Of a DNA stretch of 64,000 nt, positions 34,920 to 43,781 are shown in pieces. Source of the DNA: Streptomyces sulphureus DSM 40104 (lineage in GTDB: Bacteria > Actinomycetota > Actinomycetes > Streptomycetales > Streptomycetaceae); contig NZ_KB905818.1 in the NCBI RefSeq assembly GCF_000381025.1, forward strand, positions 372,001 to 436,000, read 5' to 3'. A program made the translations under genes and the position numbers. Each line of letters begins with the position of its first letter. The stretch's first letter is position 1. A model generated the notes under the pieces. It was not told the DNA's origin, ran no database searches, and saw only the letters and a list, made by a program, of their open reading frames with translations.

Positions 34920-36445
34920 GCGCGGAGCCCGAGCGCGCACAGGGCGAACTCCCCGCGGACGAGGGCGCGTTCAGGTTTCCCAGTGCGCTCACGGTGCTCG
35001 CCGTCGTCACCCTCGCGGTGTGGGCGCTCGCCTTCGTCGTCCCCTCCGGCAGCTATCGGCGCACGGCCGACGGCGCCCCCGAGCAGGGCACCTACCATCG
35101 CACCGAGGCCGGGCTCAGCTTCGCCGACCGCCTGAAGGACCTCTTCCTCGCGCCGGTCAACGGCCTCTACGGGGTTCAGGACACCAGGACGGGCGCGGTC
35201 TCACCCGACGCGACCGGAGAACTCTACGGCAGCGCGGGGGTGTTCCTCTTCGTCCTCGCCGTGGGCGCCTTCATCACCGTCGTCTTCGCCACCGGCGCGC
35301 TGGACCGCGGCATCGGCCGGCTCGCGCACCGGTTGCGCGGGCGGGGCGCGTTGCTCGTCGCCGGGGTGATGACGGTCTTCTCGCTCCTCGGCACCGTCGA
35401 AGGGTTCGCGGAGGAGACGCTCGGCTTCTACGGGCTCGTCGTCCCGCTGATGCTCGCCCTCGGATACGACCGGATGACCGCGGCCGGCACCATCCTGCTC
35501 GGTTCCGGGGCCGGTGTCCTCTGCTCCACGGTCAACCCCTTCGCCACCGGTGTCGCCTCCTCCGCCGCCGACATCTCGATCGGCGACGGGATCGTGCTCC
35601 GCGGGGCGATGTGGATCGTTTTCACCTCCGTGACGATCGCCTTCGTCGTGCGGTACGCGCGGCGGGTGCGTGCCGTGCCCGGGCGCTCGCTCTCGGGGTG
35701 GCGGCCGGGGGACCGGGAACGGGCCGAGCGCGCGGGGACGGAGGAGCCGCCGCAGCTCACGCCGCGGCACCGGGTGGTCCTCGCCGCCACATCGCTCGCC
35801 TTCGGGGCCCTCGTCTACTCGGTGATCCCGTGGTCGAGCGTGCTGACGGGACGCGCGGACGCCGCCCCGTACCGCTTCGAACTCGGTTGGTCCTTCCCCG
35901 AGTTGGCGGCGCTCTTCTTCGTCGCCTCGATCGTGGTCGGCTTCCTCGCGAGGATGGGGGAGCGCGGTTTCACCGACACCCTGGTGCGGGGCGCGGCCGA
36001 CTTCGTCTCACCGGCGCTGGTGATCATGCTTGCGCGGGGCGTCACCGTCCTGATGAACAACGCGCAGATCACGGACACGGTGCTCCACTCGGTCGAGGGA
36101 GCCGTCTCGGGGACCCCCGCCGCGCTCTTCGGCATCATGGTCTACGTCGTCAACCTGCCCCTGGCGTTCCTCATCCCTTCGACGTCGGGGCACGCCACCC
36201 TCGCGATGCCGATCCTCGCACCCCTCGCCGACTTCGCCGGGGTTTCGCGGGCGCTCGCCGTCACGGCGTGGACCGCGGCGAGCGGTTGGATGAACCTGTG
36301 GGTGCCGACCACCGCCGTCATCATGGGGGGTCTTTCGCTCGCGAGGGTCGGCTACGACCGCTATATCCGGTTCGTGTGGCCGCTGTTGGCGATCCTCGCC
36401 GTGCTCGTCTGCGGGTTCGTCGCGGTGGGGGCGTGGGTGGAGTGA
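34916..36445 (+). CDS. YfcC-family membrane carrier
   Basis: A 509-residue carrier of the YfcC/C4-dicarboxylate-anaerobic-like family with about 12 membrane segments. Signatures include FALAVGAFI-type FVLAVGAFITVVFATGALD, the conserved GTVEGFAEETLGFYGLVVPL, the loop STVNPFATGVASSAADISIG and the late PLAFLIPSTSGHATLAMPIL. Family members move basic amino acids, peptides or dicarboxylates. Coupling to the dipeptidase by a GTGA overlap suggests an amino acid or dipeptide substrate. It ends 52 bases from convergent malate synthase, with a shared terminator between them. Confidence 0.85.
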   Translation: MSAEPERAQGELPADEGAFRFPSALTVLAVVTLAVWALAFVVPSGSYRRTADGAPEQGTYHRTEAGLSFADRLKDLFLAPVNGLYGVQDTRTGAVSPDATGELYGSAGVFLFVLAVGAFITVVFATGALDRGIGRLAHRLRGRGALLVAGVMTVFSLLGTVEGFAEETLGFYGLVVPLMLALGYDRMTAAGTILLGSGAGVLCSTVNPFATGVASSAADISIGDGIVLRGAMWIVFTSVTIAFVVRYARRVRAVPGRSLSGWRPGDRERAERAGTEEPPQLTPRHRVVLAATSLAFGALVYSVIPWSSVLTGRADAAPYRFELGWSFPELAALFFVASIVVGFLARMGERGFTDTLVRGAADFVSPALVIMLARGVTVLMNNAQITDTVLHSVEGAVSGTPAALFGIMVYVVNLPLAFLIPSTSGHATLAMPILAPLADFAGVSRALAVTAWTAASGWMNLWVPTTAVIMGGLSLARVGYDRYIRFVWPLLAILAVLVCGFVAVGAWVE

Positions 36446-36449
36446 GCAA

Positions 36450-36490
36450 CGGCCGTCCGTGCGGGGCGTGTTGCCCCGTACGGACGGCCG
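36450..36490. terminator. Bidirectional hairpin between yfcC-type gene and aceB
   Basis: 18-bp stem with a single mismatch, CGGCCGTCCG-TG-CGGGGC at 36450-36467 against 36473-36490, 5-base loop, placed between two convergent stops. Confidence 0.88.
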
Positions 36491-36497
36491 AAGCGGT

Positions 36498-38126
36498 TCA
36501 GCCCTCCAGGAGTTGGTACGCCGGAAGGGTGAGGAACTCGGTGTACTCCTCGGCGAGGGCGATGTCGAGAAGCAGGTCGTACGCCTGCTGCCAGGCGCCG
36601 GTCGCGAACGCCTCCTCGCCCGCCTCCTCGCGGATCGCGGCGAGTTCCTCGCTGGCGACCTGCCGCACGAGGTCGCGCGTGACGGTGCTGCCGTCGTCGA
36701 GGACGACGCCCGCGTTGATCCACTGCCAGAGCTGGGAGCGGGAGATCTCCGCGGTCGCCGCGTCCTCCATGAGGTTGAAGATGGCGACGGCGCCGAGGCC
36801 GCGCAGCCACGCCTCGGTGTACCGGATGCCGACCTGCACGGCGTTGCGGAGCCCGGCCGAGGTGGGCCGCGCGTCGAGCGAGTCGATGGCGATGAGGTCG
36901 GCGGCCTTGACGTCGACGTCCTCGCGCAGGCGGTCCTTCTGGTGCGGGCGGTCGCCGAGGACGGCGTCGAAGGAGGCGCGGGCGACGGGCACGAGGTCGG
37001 GGTGGGCGACCCAGGAGCCGTCGAAGCCGTCGTGGGCCTCGCGGTCCTTGTCGTTCCTGACCTTCTCCAGCGCCTGCTCGTTCGCCTCGGGGTCTCGGCG
37101 GTTGGGGATGAACGCGGCCATGCCGCCGATCGCGTGGGCCCCGCGCTTGTGGCAGGTGCGGACGAGGAGTTCGGTGTAGGCGCGCATGAAAGGCGCCGTC
37201 ATCGTCACGGAGTTGCGGTCGGGCAGGACGAAGGAGGGCCCCGCGTCGCGGAAGTTCTTCACGATGGAGAAGAGGTAGTCCCAGCGTCCGGCGTTCAACC
37301 CCGAGGCGTGGTCGCGGAGTTCGTAGAGGATCTCCTCCATCTCGTACGCCGCGGTGATCGTCTCGATGAGCACGGTGGCGCGGACGGTCCCGTACGGGAT
37401 GCCGCAGTACTCCTGCGCGAAGACGAACACCTCGTTCCACAGGCGGGCTTCGAGGTGCGACTCGGTCTTCGGCAGGTAGAAGTAGGGGCCCTTGCCGAGG
37501 TCGAGCAGGCGCTGGGCGTTGTGGAAGAAGTAGAGGCCGAAGTCGACGAGGCCGCCGGGCAGGGCGCGCCCGTCCACGGTGAGGTGGCGCTCGTCGAGGT
37601 GCCAGCCGCGGGGCCGGACGACGACCGTCGCCAACTCTTCGGCGGGGCGCAGCCCGTAGGACTTGCCGGAGTTCTCGTCGGTGAAGTCGATGCGCTGCTC
37701 GTAGGCGTCGATCAGGTTGAGCTGGCCGCCGATGACGTTGCCCCAGGTGGGGGCCGAGGCGTCCTCGAAGTCGGCGAGCCAGACGCGGGCGCCGGAGTTG
37801 AGGGCGTTGATCGTCATCTTCCGGTCGGTGGGACCCGTGATCTCCACCCGCCGGTCCTGGAGCGCCTCCGGGGCGGGGGCCACCTGCCACTCGCCGGAGC
37901 GCACGCCGGCGGTTTCGGGGAGGAAGTCGAGCGTTGCCGTGCGGGCGAGTTCGTCGCGGCGCTCGGCGCGCAGCGCCAGGAGCTCGTCGCGGCGGGGGGT
38001 GAAGCGGCGGTGGAGCGCGCCGAGGAAGGCCAGGGCTTCGGGGGTCAGCACCTCGTCCTGCCGCTCCGGGCGGTGCGCGGGGTCGATACCGGTGAGCTCC
38101 GGGAGCGGGCGCTCGGTTGCGGGCAT
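36498..38126 (-). CDS. aceB: Malate synthase A
   Basis: A 542-residue malate synthase that joins glyoxylate and acetyl-CoA to malate. Conserved blocks include DFEDASAPTWGNVIGGQ (about residue 112), GPYFYLPKTESHLEARLWN, VRATVLIETITAAYEMEEIL with the metal-binding Glu, and EDAATAEISRSQLWQW near the catalytic Asp. In this window it can consume the glyoxylate released by allantoin breakdown; no isocitrate lyase gene is present here. The ATG at 38126 follows AAGGAG. A 388-base gap with an AT-rich patch separates it from the divergent MFS gene. Confidence 0.95.
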   Translation of the reverse strand: MPATERPLPELTGIDPAHRPERQDEVLTPEALAFLGALHRRFTPRRDELLALRAERRDELARTATLDFLPETAGVRSGEWQVAPAPEALQDRRVEITGPTDRKMTINALNSGARVWLADFEDASAPTWGNVIGGQLNLIDAYEQRIDFTDENSGKSYGLRPAEELATVVVRPRGWHLDERHLTVDGRALPGGLVDFGLYFFHNAQRLLDLGKGPYFYLPKTESHLEARLWNEVFVFAQEYCGIPYGTVRATVLIETITAAYEMEEILYELRDHASGLNAGRWDYLFSIVKNFRDAGPSFVLPDRNSVTMTAPFMRAYTELLVRTCHKRGAHAIGGMAAFIPNRRDPEANEQALEKVRNDKDREAHDGFDGSWVAHPDLVPVARASFDAVLGDRPHQKDRLREDVDVKAADLIAIDSLDARPTSAGLRNAVQVGIRYTEAWLRGLGAVAIFNLMEDAATAEISRSQLWQWINAGVVLDDGSTVTRDLVRQVASEELAAIREEAGEEAFATGAWQQAYDLLLDIALAEEYTEFLTLPAYQLLEG

Positions 38127-38514
38127 GGTGAGGACTCCTTCGGCCGGCGGGCGGTGCGGGTGGTGCGGGCGTGCACGGACAGGGCGCCGGAGGGCCAACT
38201 CCGGCGGAGTTCTGGAAAGTGGAGAGTAGTTTTCTTATAGCGGAACTTCAACGGGGGAGGAGAAACTCGGCGGCTCCTCGCCCCCGCCACACAAGGATCG
38301 CCGTATTTCTCCTGTTCTGTGAGGTGAACTCTCCACCGCCACGGAGGAGTTGGCAACGCCCACGGCCCGCGCGCACCTGCACGGCGGGGCAGCTCCGCGT
38401 ACGCAACTCACCCGTACACAGCATGTCGTTGGGGCCCGTCCCCGCGCCGCTGCCCCATAGTCGAGCGGTGGCGGTCGCAGGTGTGCGCCGCAGAAGAGCG
38501 CAGGAGGCGGTCGC
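38127..38514. promoter_or_regulatory. Divergent aceB-MFS control region
   Basis: 388 bases. An AT-rich patch at 38228-38252, read on the minus strand, contains a TATAAG hexamer suitable as a -10 for aceB, next to a single TTCAAC half of the palindrome seen at 43689. No full copy of that palindrome is present. An AGGAGG site precedes the GTG of the MFS gene at 38515. Confidence 0.45.
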
Positions 38515-39921
38515 GTGCAGGGCAATTCCGAGGAATCCGGAGCCGAGGGGGCGGTCCCCACCCGTAAGGGGCGCGTCTACGGATGGGCGCTCCTCATCGC
38601 GCTGGGCGGCCTCCTCTTCGGCTTCGACACCGGGGTCATCTCCGGCGCCCTCCTCTTCGTCAAGCACGACTTCGCCCTCAACTCCTTCGAACAGGGCACG
38701 GTCGTCAGCATCCTCCTCATCGGCGCGATGATCGGAGCGCTCTCCGCCGGGCGCCTCGCCGACCGGGTCGGCCGGCGCCACGCCCTCGTCTTCGAGGGCG
38801 TCGTCTTCGCGATCGGCACCCTGATCGCCGTCGCGGCCATCGACTACTGGATGCTCCTCGCCGGACGCCTCGTCCTCGGTCTCGCCATCGGCGGCGCCTC
38901 CGCCACGGTTCCCATCTACCTCTCGGAACTCTCCCCGAACGCCATCCGCGGCCGCACCCTCAGCTTCAACCAACTCTTCATCACGGGCGGCATCCTCATC
39001 GCCTACCTCGTCAACCTCGTCTTCGCCGGCGCCGGCGACTGGCGGGCGATGTTCGCCGTCGGCTTCGTGCCCGCCGCCGTCCTCGTCGCGGGGGCGCTGT
39101 GGGTGCTGCCCGAGTCGCCCTCGTGGCTGCTCGCCCAGGGGCGCGCGGACGAGGCCCGCAGGGTGGTCCGCAGGGTGATGGGCGAGAAGCAGGCAGACGA
39201 ACTCGTCGACAGCATCCAGCAGGCGACCGAGGAGTCGGGCGGGCACCTCGGGGACGAAGACGAGGGCGGCTGGCGGCACTTGGCCCGCAAGCAGGTCCGC
39301 CCCGCGCTCGTCGTCGGCCTCGTCCTCGCCGCCATCCAGCAGTTCGGCGGGATCAACACGATCATCTACTACGCGCCCTCGGTGATCGAGAAGACCGGGC
39401 TCAGCGCCTCCAACTCGATCTTCTACTCCGTCTTCATCGGCCTCATCAACCTGCTGATGACGGTCGTGGCGCTGCGCCTCGTCGACCGCGTCGGCCGACG
39501 CTTCCTCCTCCTCGCCTCGCTCGGCGGGATGACCCTGACGATGGCGCTCCTCGGCCTCTCCTTCGTGATCGGCCTCAGCCCCGAACTCTCCCTGCTCTTC
39601 ATGGTCGCCTACATCGCCGTCTACGCAGGCGGGTTGGGCCCGATCTTCTGGGTCCTCATCGGCGAGGTCTTCCCGCCCACCGTCCGAGCCGCCGGCTCCA
39701 GCGCGGCGACCGCCGTCAACTGGGCGTCGAACTTCGTCGTCGGCCTCCTCTTCCTGCCCGTCGCGGGGGTGATCGGCCAGGGCGAGACGTTCTGGATCTT
39801 CGGCGTCATCTGCCTCGCCGGTCTCTTCTTCGTCCTGCGGTACGTACCGGAGACGCGCGGCGAGAGCCCGGACGAGGTCGCGCGCGGACTCCAGCAGCGG
39901 TTCGCCGGCCGGGAGGGTTGA
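38515..39921 (+). CDS. Sugar porter family MFS transporter
   Basis: A 468-residue, 12-segment major-facilitator carrier. It has the sugar-porter marks LLFGFDTGVISGALLF (first segment), GRLADRVGRRHAL (loop 2-3), PIYLSELSPNAIRGR, QQFGGINTIIYYAPSVIE (segment 7), VDRVGRRFLLL and the PETRG end at VPETRGESPDE. Sugar or polyol proton symport is likely. The GTG at 38515 has AGGAGG upstream. The TehA-like gene starts four bases after its stop, so they share a transcript. Confidence 0.92.
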   Translation: MQGNSEESGAEGAVPTRKGRVYGWALLIALGGLLFGFDTGVISGALLFVKHDFALNSFEQGTVVSILLIGAMIGALSAGRLADRVGRRHALVFEGVVFAIGTLIAVAAIDYWMLLAGRLVLGLAIGGASATVPIYLSELSPNAIRGRTLSFNQLFITGGILIAYLVNLVFAGAGDWRAMFAVGFVPAAVLVAGALWVLPESPSWLLAQGRADEARRVVRRVMGEKQADELVDSIQQATEESGGHLGDEDEGGWRHLARKQVRPALVVGLVLAAIQQFGGINTIIYYAPSVIEKTGLSASNSIFYSVFIGLINLLMTVVALRLVDRVGRRFLLLASLGGMTLTMALLGLSFVIGLSPELSLLFMVAYIAVYAGGLGPIFWVLIGEVFPPTVRAAGSSAATAVNWASNFVVGLLFLPVAGVIGQGETFWIFGVICLAGLFFVLRYVPETRGESPDEVARGLQQRFAGREG

Positions 39922-39924
39922 CGG

Positions 39925-40896
39925 ATGGCGGACGGGCGGGACGGGGAGCGCACCGGCGCGCCCTGGGACCGCGTCCAACCCCTCGACGGCGCCGTGGTGA
40001 TGGCGACCGGCATCGTCTCGACGGGCTGCCTGCTCGTGGGGTTCGAGGTGCTCTCCGCCGCGCTCTTCGCCGTCGGCGCCGCGGTGTGGGTCGCCGTCGC
40101 CGCCGTCATGCTGGTGCGGTTCGTGCGGCAGCGCCGCAGGTGGCTCGACGAGGCGCGGAAGGTGGGCGCGCTCACCGGCGTCGCAGGCACCGGCGTCCTC
40201 GGCGTCCGGTGCGCGTTCGCCGGTTTCCAGACGGCGGCGTGGGTGCTCCTCGCCTTCTCCGCGGTGCTCTGGGTCGTCCTGCTGCCGGCCGCCGTGCGCC
40301 ACACCGCGCGACGCGTACCGGGCGCCGCCTACCTGACGTGCGTCGCCACCCAGTCCCTCGCCGTGCTCGCCACCACGCTCTGGTTGACGCAGCGCGGCCC
40401 CACCTGGCCGCTGTGGCTCGCGCTCGGCGCCTTCGTCCTCGGACTCGCCCTCTACGTACAGGTGTTGGTCCACTTCGACTTCTCCGAGGTGCGCAACGGC
40501 AAGGGCGACCACTGGGTGGCGTGCGGCGCCCTCGCCATCTCCGCGCTCGCGTCCGCCCGGCTGACGGGCGCCACCGCGCCGGGCGGAGCCTGGGCCGGGT
40601 GGCCGCACGCGTGGCTCCGCTTCGTCACGCTCGTACTGCTCGCCGCGGTCTTCGCCTGGTACGCGGTACTCGTCGTCGCCGAGATCAGGTGGTCGCGCCC
40701 GCAGTACGACACCCGCCGCTGGGCGACCGTCTTCCCGCTCGGCATGACGGCGGTGGCGACGCTCACCACCGCGCCCCTCTTCGCGCCCGACGCGCTCACC
40801 GAGGCGGGTCGGCTGCTCCTCCTCGTCGCCGTGGTCGTGTGGTTCCTCACGGCGGCGGGGGCCACGCGCGCCGCCTTCCGGACGCCCGCCGGCTGA
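39925..40896 (+). CDS. TehA/SLAC1-type (tellurite resistance/C4-dicarboxylate) membrane protein
   Basis: A 323-residue, 9-10-segment membrane protein of the voltage-dependent anion channel/TehA family: the opening PLDGAVVMATGIVSTG, the mid LVHFDFSEVRNGKGDHWVAC and the late DTRRWATVFPLGMTAVATLT. Family members pass anions or dicarboxylates. It begins four bases after the sugar porter stop and ends 23 bases from a convergent gene. Confidence 0.78.
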   Translation: MADGRDGERTGAPWDRVQPLDGAVVMATGIVSTGCLLVGFEVLSAALFAVGAAVWVAVAAVMLVRFVRQRRRWLDEARKVGALTGVAGTGVLGVRCAFAGFQTAAWVLLAFSAVLWVVLLPAAVRHTARRVPGAAYLTCVATQSLAVLATTLWLTQRGPTWPLWLALGAFVLGLALYVQVLVHFDFSEVRNGKGDHWVACGALAISALASARLTGATAPGGAWAGWPHAWLRFVTLVLLAAVFAWYAVLVVAEIRWSRPQYDTRRWATVFPLGMTAVATLTTAPLFAPDALTEAGRLLLLVAVVVWFLTAAGATRAAFRTPAG

Positions 40897-40919
40897 ACGT
40901 GGCCTCGCGCGCGCCGAGT

Positions 40920-41555
40920 TCAGTCGTCGAGGCGGGCGAGGTCCTCGGGGGTGTCGATGTCGGCCGGGTCTCCGACGTCGCCGCACTCGACGCACACCGG
41001 AGGGTGCCGCCGCAGGTACGCGCGGGCGCCCCTGTCGCCCTCCGCGGCAGCGGCCACCCCGGCGAAGTGCGCGGCTCCGAGGAGGACGGGGTGGCCCCTG
41101 CGCCCGCCGTAGGCGGCGGAGGCGAGCGAGGCCGGCCCCTCGTACGCGGCCCGCACCCGGGCGACGGCGCGCGGGGACACCCCCGGCTGGTCGACGAGCA
41201 CGACGAGCGCGGCGCCGCTCTCCGCAGCCGCGACCCCGCCGGGCCGCTCCCCGGAGACGGCAGCGAGGCCGACCCGCAGCGAACCGCCCATCCCCGCGGC
41301 CCAGTCGGGGTTCTCCACGACCTCGGCGCCGTCGAGCCGGGCCCGCGCCTGGACCGTCGCAGCCGCAGCACCGAGCACCACGCAGACGCGCCCGCACCCG
41401 CCGTCCACGAGCGCCCGGACCGCGTGCTCGACGAGGGGCGCACCGCGGTAGGGAAGGAGCGCCTTGGGACGCCCGCCCAGCCGGGAGCCGCCCCCGGCCG
41501 CGAGCAGTAGGCCGGTGACGGGGGAGCGCGTCGGGTCGTTCTCCTGGTGCAGCAC
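40920..41555 (-). CDS. MobA-like NTP transferase (molybdenum cofactor nucleotidyltransferase type)
   Basis: A 211-residue nucleotidyltransferase. The signature GLLLAAGGGSRLGGRPKALL (about residue 16) binds the nucleotide, followed by VVLVDQPGVSP with the metal-binding Asp and the late DIDTPEDLARL. This is the MocA/PucB-like group that completes the molybdenum cofactor of hydroxylases such as xanthine dehydrogenase. A dedicated role with the xdh operon 24 kb away is an inference. GTG 41555 (LHQENDPTRSP) is the chosen start; extensions to 41963 lack support. Confidence 0.84.
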   Translation of the reverse strand: MLHQENDPTRSPVTGLLLAAGGGSRLGGRPKALLPYRGAPLVEHAVRALVDGGCGRVCVVLGAAAATVQARARLDGAEVVENPDWAAGMGGSLRVGLAAVSGERPGGVAAAESGAALVVLVDQPGVSPRAVARVRAAYEGPASLASAAYGGRRGHPVLLGAAHFAGVAAAAEGDRGARAYLRRHPPVCVECGDVGDPADIDTPEDLARLDD

Positions 41556-41641
41556 GGCGCCAGGGTACGGGGCGGTCCCCGTCGGCCGTGCGGGGCGGCG
41601 CACAGCAGCGCCGTCCCTCCACAGACGGAACGGGCAGCAGC

Positions 41642-42118
41642 GTGACGGGGAGTGCAGCGCGGCGCGGGGGTCTTCACGCCCTTGGGGTCCGCCCGCGACC
41701 GGTCCCGGAGCCGGAGGAGTACGACGGCCTCGACCTGCCCGACGACTACCGCCTCGCTCTCGCCGACCGCCCGGTGCGCCCCTCCGACTCCGCGGACGAC
41801 CGCGAGGACGTCGCACACGAGACGGAGTTCGACCGCCTCGGTACCGCCGACAGCAACAAGCTGGTGCTCCTCGACGACGAGCAGTCCCCGACGCTCCGAA
41901 CCTGCCGCGCCGGAACGCGGTCCGCCCAGCGCGTCGCACTCCGCAGCCTCTCGAAGGGCGCACGGATCTGCGTCCTCAACGGCGCCGGGCATGTGGGGCT
42001 TGTCACCTTCCGCGGCACCTCACCCGACTCCGACCCCAGCACGTACGTCAAGCTCGACCCGACGGTGTGGCGCAACGCGCTCGACGTGAGCGAGGAAGGG
42101 CCGACGGAAGCGCCCTGA
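41642..42118 (+). CDS. Hypothetical protein resembling a C-terminal domain of larger actinobacterial proteins
   Basis: About 158 residues, start uncertain. The stretch DSNKLVLLDDEQSPTLRTCR, followed by the SKGARICVLNGAGHVGLVTF and KLDPTVWRNA pieces, resembles a beta-rich domain seen at the end of larger secreted or kinase-type Streptomyces proteins. The expected upstream portion (signal peptide or membrane segment) is absent. It is therefore probably a truncated remnant or a free-standing domain. No ribosome site is obvious at the GTG of 41642; the frame is open from 41588. Confidence 0.42.
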   Translation: MTGSAARRGGLHALGVRPRPVPEPEEYDGLDLPDDYRLALADRPVRPSDSADDREDVAHETEFDRLGTADSNKLVLLDDEQSPTLRTCRAGTRSAQRVALRSLSKGARICVLNGAGHVGLVTFRGTSPDSDPSTYVKLDPTVWRNALDVSEEGPTEAP

Positions 42119-42367
42119 GCTGCAGCTACGCCGTTCCGGAAGCGCGGCTGCCGGAGCGGCGCACGGTCGTCCTGCCGCCGCTCCCCGACTCGTGTGCGCC
42201 GCACGGGAATCGCGTCCTCCGTATGGCGTCCTCGTCGCGCTTGGCGTTTACTGGTCTGACCCGGCCGGGGGGCCGGTGGCTTCCCGGGGCGTGGTGAGGG
42301 GAGCACGGAGGAGCAGGGGTGGCAGCCTCCGAGTACCGCGGGGCGTGCCGTTTGATGGGGAGAGAGC

Positions 42368-42697
42368 GTGCGCAGCAAAACCGTGGGGCAGCGGTCGTCG
42401 GGGGCGAGCCGCCAGGAAGATCCGCGCGTCTCGGCGCTGAGGGACGCGGCCGTCCGGCTGCGCGCCGAACTCGACGCGCACCAACCGGAGTTACGCGACC
42501 GCGGCGTGGCCGAGGACCAACTCGACGCGGTCCGCGCCATGGTGCGCTCGGGGGCACCCGAAGTGCGCGCGCTGCGGACGTCGTTGCTGCTGCTCACCGC
42601 GGCGCTCGGCTCCCTGAGCACGCTCGCCGAACCGCTGGGCGAACTGCGCCGCGCCGTCGAACTCTTCGGCGAACCGGCGCCCCGCCGCCGCGAGTAG
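42368..42697 (+). CDS. DUF5955 family protein, contains a TTA codon
   Basis: A 109-residue helical protein; VSALRDAAVRLRAELDAHQP and LRTSLLLLTAALGSLSTLAE match the DUF5955 family of Streptomyces, function unknown. Leucine 42 is encoded by TTA (42491-42493). In Streptomyces this codon is read only by the bldA tRNA, so the protein should be made mainly late in growth. It starts at GTG 42368 after a purine-rich GGGGAGAGA and converges on the IclR gene. Confidence 0.75.
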   Translation: MRSKTVGQRSSGASRQEDPRVSALRDAAVRLRAELDAHQPELRDRGVAEDQLDAVRAMVRSGAPEVRALRTSLLLLTAALGSLSTLAEPLGELRRAVELFGEPAPRRRE

Positions 42698-42748
42698 CCG
42701 CAGGGGTGCGCCCAACCGCCCCGTGACATACGGGCGCCGGGGCCGCGC

Positions 42749-43582
42749 TCAGCCTCGCGGTGCCTCCGCGCCAGAGGTGGCGATCGCCGTGGAGAGTTCG
42801 GCCGCGACGGTCCGCAGCAGCGGTACGTACTTCTCCGTCGCCGCATCGGTGAGGCGTCCGGCAGGCCCGGAGATGGAGATCGCCGCCGAGGTGGGGGAGT
42901 CGGGGACGCGGACGGCGAGGCAACGGACGCCCAGCTCCTGCTCGTTGTCGTCGACGGCGTACCCCTCGACGCGCACCGTCGCGAGGGCGTCGAGGAACGC
43001 CTCGGGCGTGGTGAGAGTCCGCTCGGTCGCCGCCGGCATGCCGGTGCGGTCGAGCAGGGCGCGCACCTCCGCCTCCGGGGCCTCGGCGAGGAGCGCCTTG
43101 CCGACGCCCGTGGTGTGCGGCAGCACCCGTCGGCCGACCTCGGTGAACATCCGCATCGAATGGCGCGAGGGCACCTGCGCGACGTAGACGGCCTCGTCCC
43201 CGTCGAGGAGCGCCATGTTGGCCGTCTCGCCCGTCTCCTCGACGAGCCTGGCGAGGTAGGGCCGCGCCCAGGTGCCGAGGAGCCGCGCCGCGCTCTCGCC
43301 GAGCCGGATGAGCCGCGGGCCGAGCGCGTAGCGGCGGTTGGGCTGCTGGCGGACGTAGCCGCTGGTGACGAGGGTGCGCATCAGCCGGTGGATGGTGGGC
43401 AGCGGCAGGCCGCTCAGCGAGGCGAGTTCGCTGAGCCCGACCTCGCCCCCGGCGTCGGCCATCCGCTCCAGCAGGTCGAAGGCCCGCTCCAGGGACTGGA
43501 CGCCGCCCGGGGCGGCGGGGGCCGTTGGCTGGTGTTCGGCGGACGGCGGCAAGGCGCGTTCCTTTCTGCGGGCTGTGCGCAT
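42749..43582 (-). CDS. allR: IclR-family regulator, probable AllR of allantoin catabolism
   Basis: A 277-residue IclR-type regulator. The winged helix covers about residues 28-90 (LSELASLSGLPLPTIHRLMR), and the GAF-like effector domain carries GVGKALLA and the closing RVPDSPTSAAISISGP. It is divergent from the allantoinase-allantoicase pair, and a perfect TTCAAC-5-GTTGAA palindrome lies in the gap. Position and family match AllR, which represses allantoin genes in Streptomyces and senses a pathway intermediate. The name rests on this context. Confidence 0.82.
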   Translation of the reverse strand: MRTARRKERALPPSAEHQPTAPAAPGGVQSLERAFDLLERMADAGGEVGLSELASLSGLPLPTIHRLMRTLVTSGYVRQQPNRRYALGPRLIRLGESAARLLGTWARPYLARLVEETGETANMALLDGDEAVYVAQVPSRHSMRMFTEVGRRVLPHTTGVGKALLAEAPEAEVRALLDRTGMPAATERTLTTPEAFLDALATVRVEGYAVDDNEQELGVRCLAVRVPDSPTSAAISISGPAGRLTDAATEKYVPLLRTVAAELSTAIATSGAEAPRG

Positions 43583-43688
43583 GGTACCGGGCGCCGCGTC
43601 CGCGGGGTCCCGGCCGACGGTTTCCGCGTTCCGACCGACGGGCGGGGGGCGCGGTGTTGACGCCCGGCGGGAGTGGTCTCAGGATGCC

Positions 43689-43705
43689 TTCAACAGTTCG
43701 TTGAA
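43689..43705. promoter_or_regulatory. Putative AllR operator upstream of allantoinase
   Basis: TTCAACAGTTCGTTGAA is a perfect 6-5-6 palindrome, 76 bases before the allantoinase start and 106 bases from the IclR start. It matches the site at 26711-26727 at 15 of 17 positions. Confidence 0.72.
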
Positions 43706-43781
43706 ACCGCAGGTCTCGACCGGACGCGGCGCGCCCGCTCCGCCGGGGCGCTGCCCTCGCGCGAGCACCGGGAGGTGTCGG

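Noticed and set aside
38248..38252. A third AllR-type operator upstream of malate synthase
   Set aside because: Only a single TTCAAC half-site is present; the second arm is missing, so it does not meet the standard of the other two sites.
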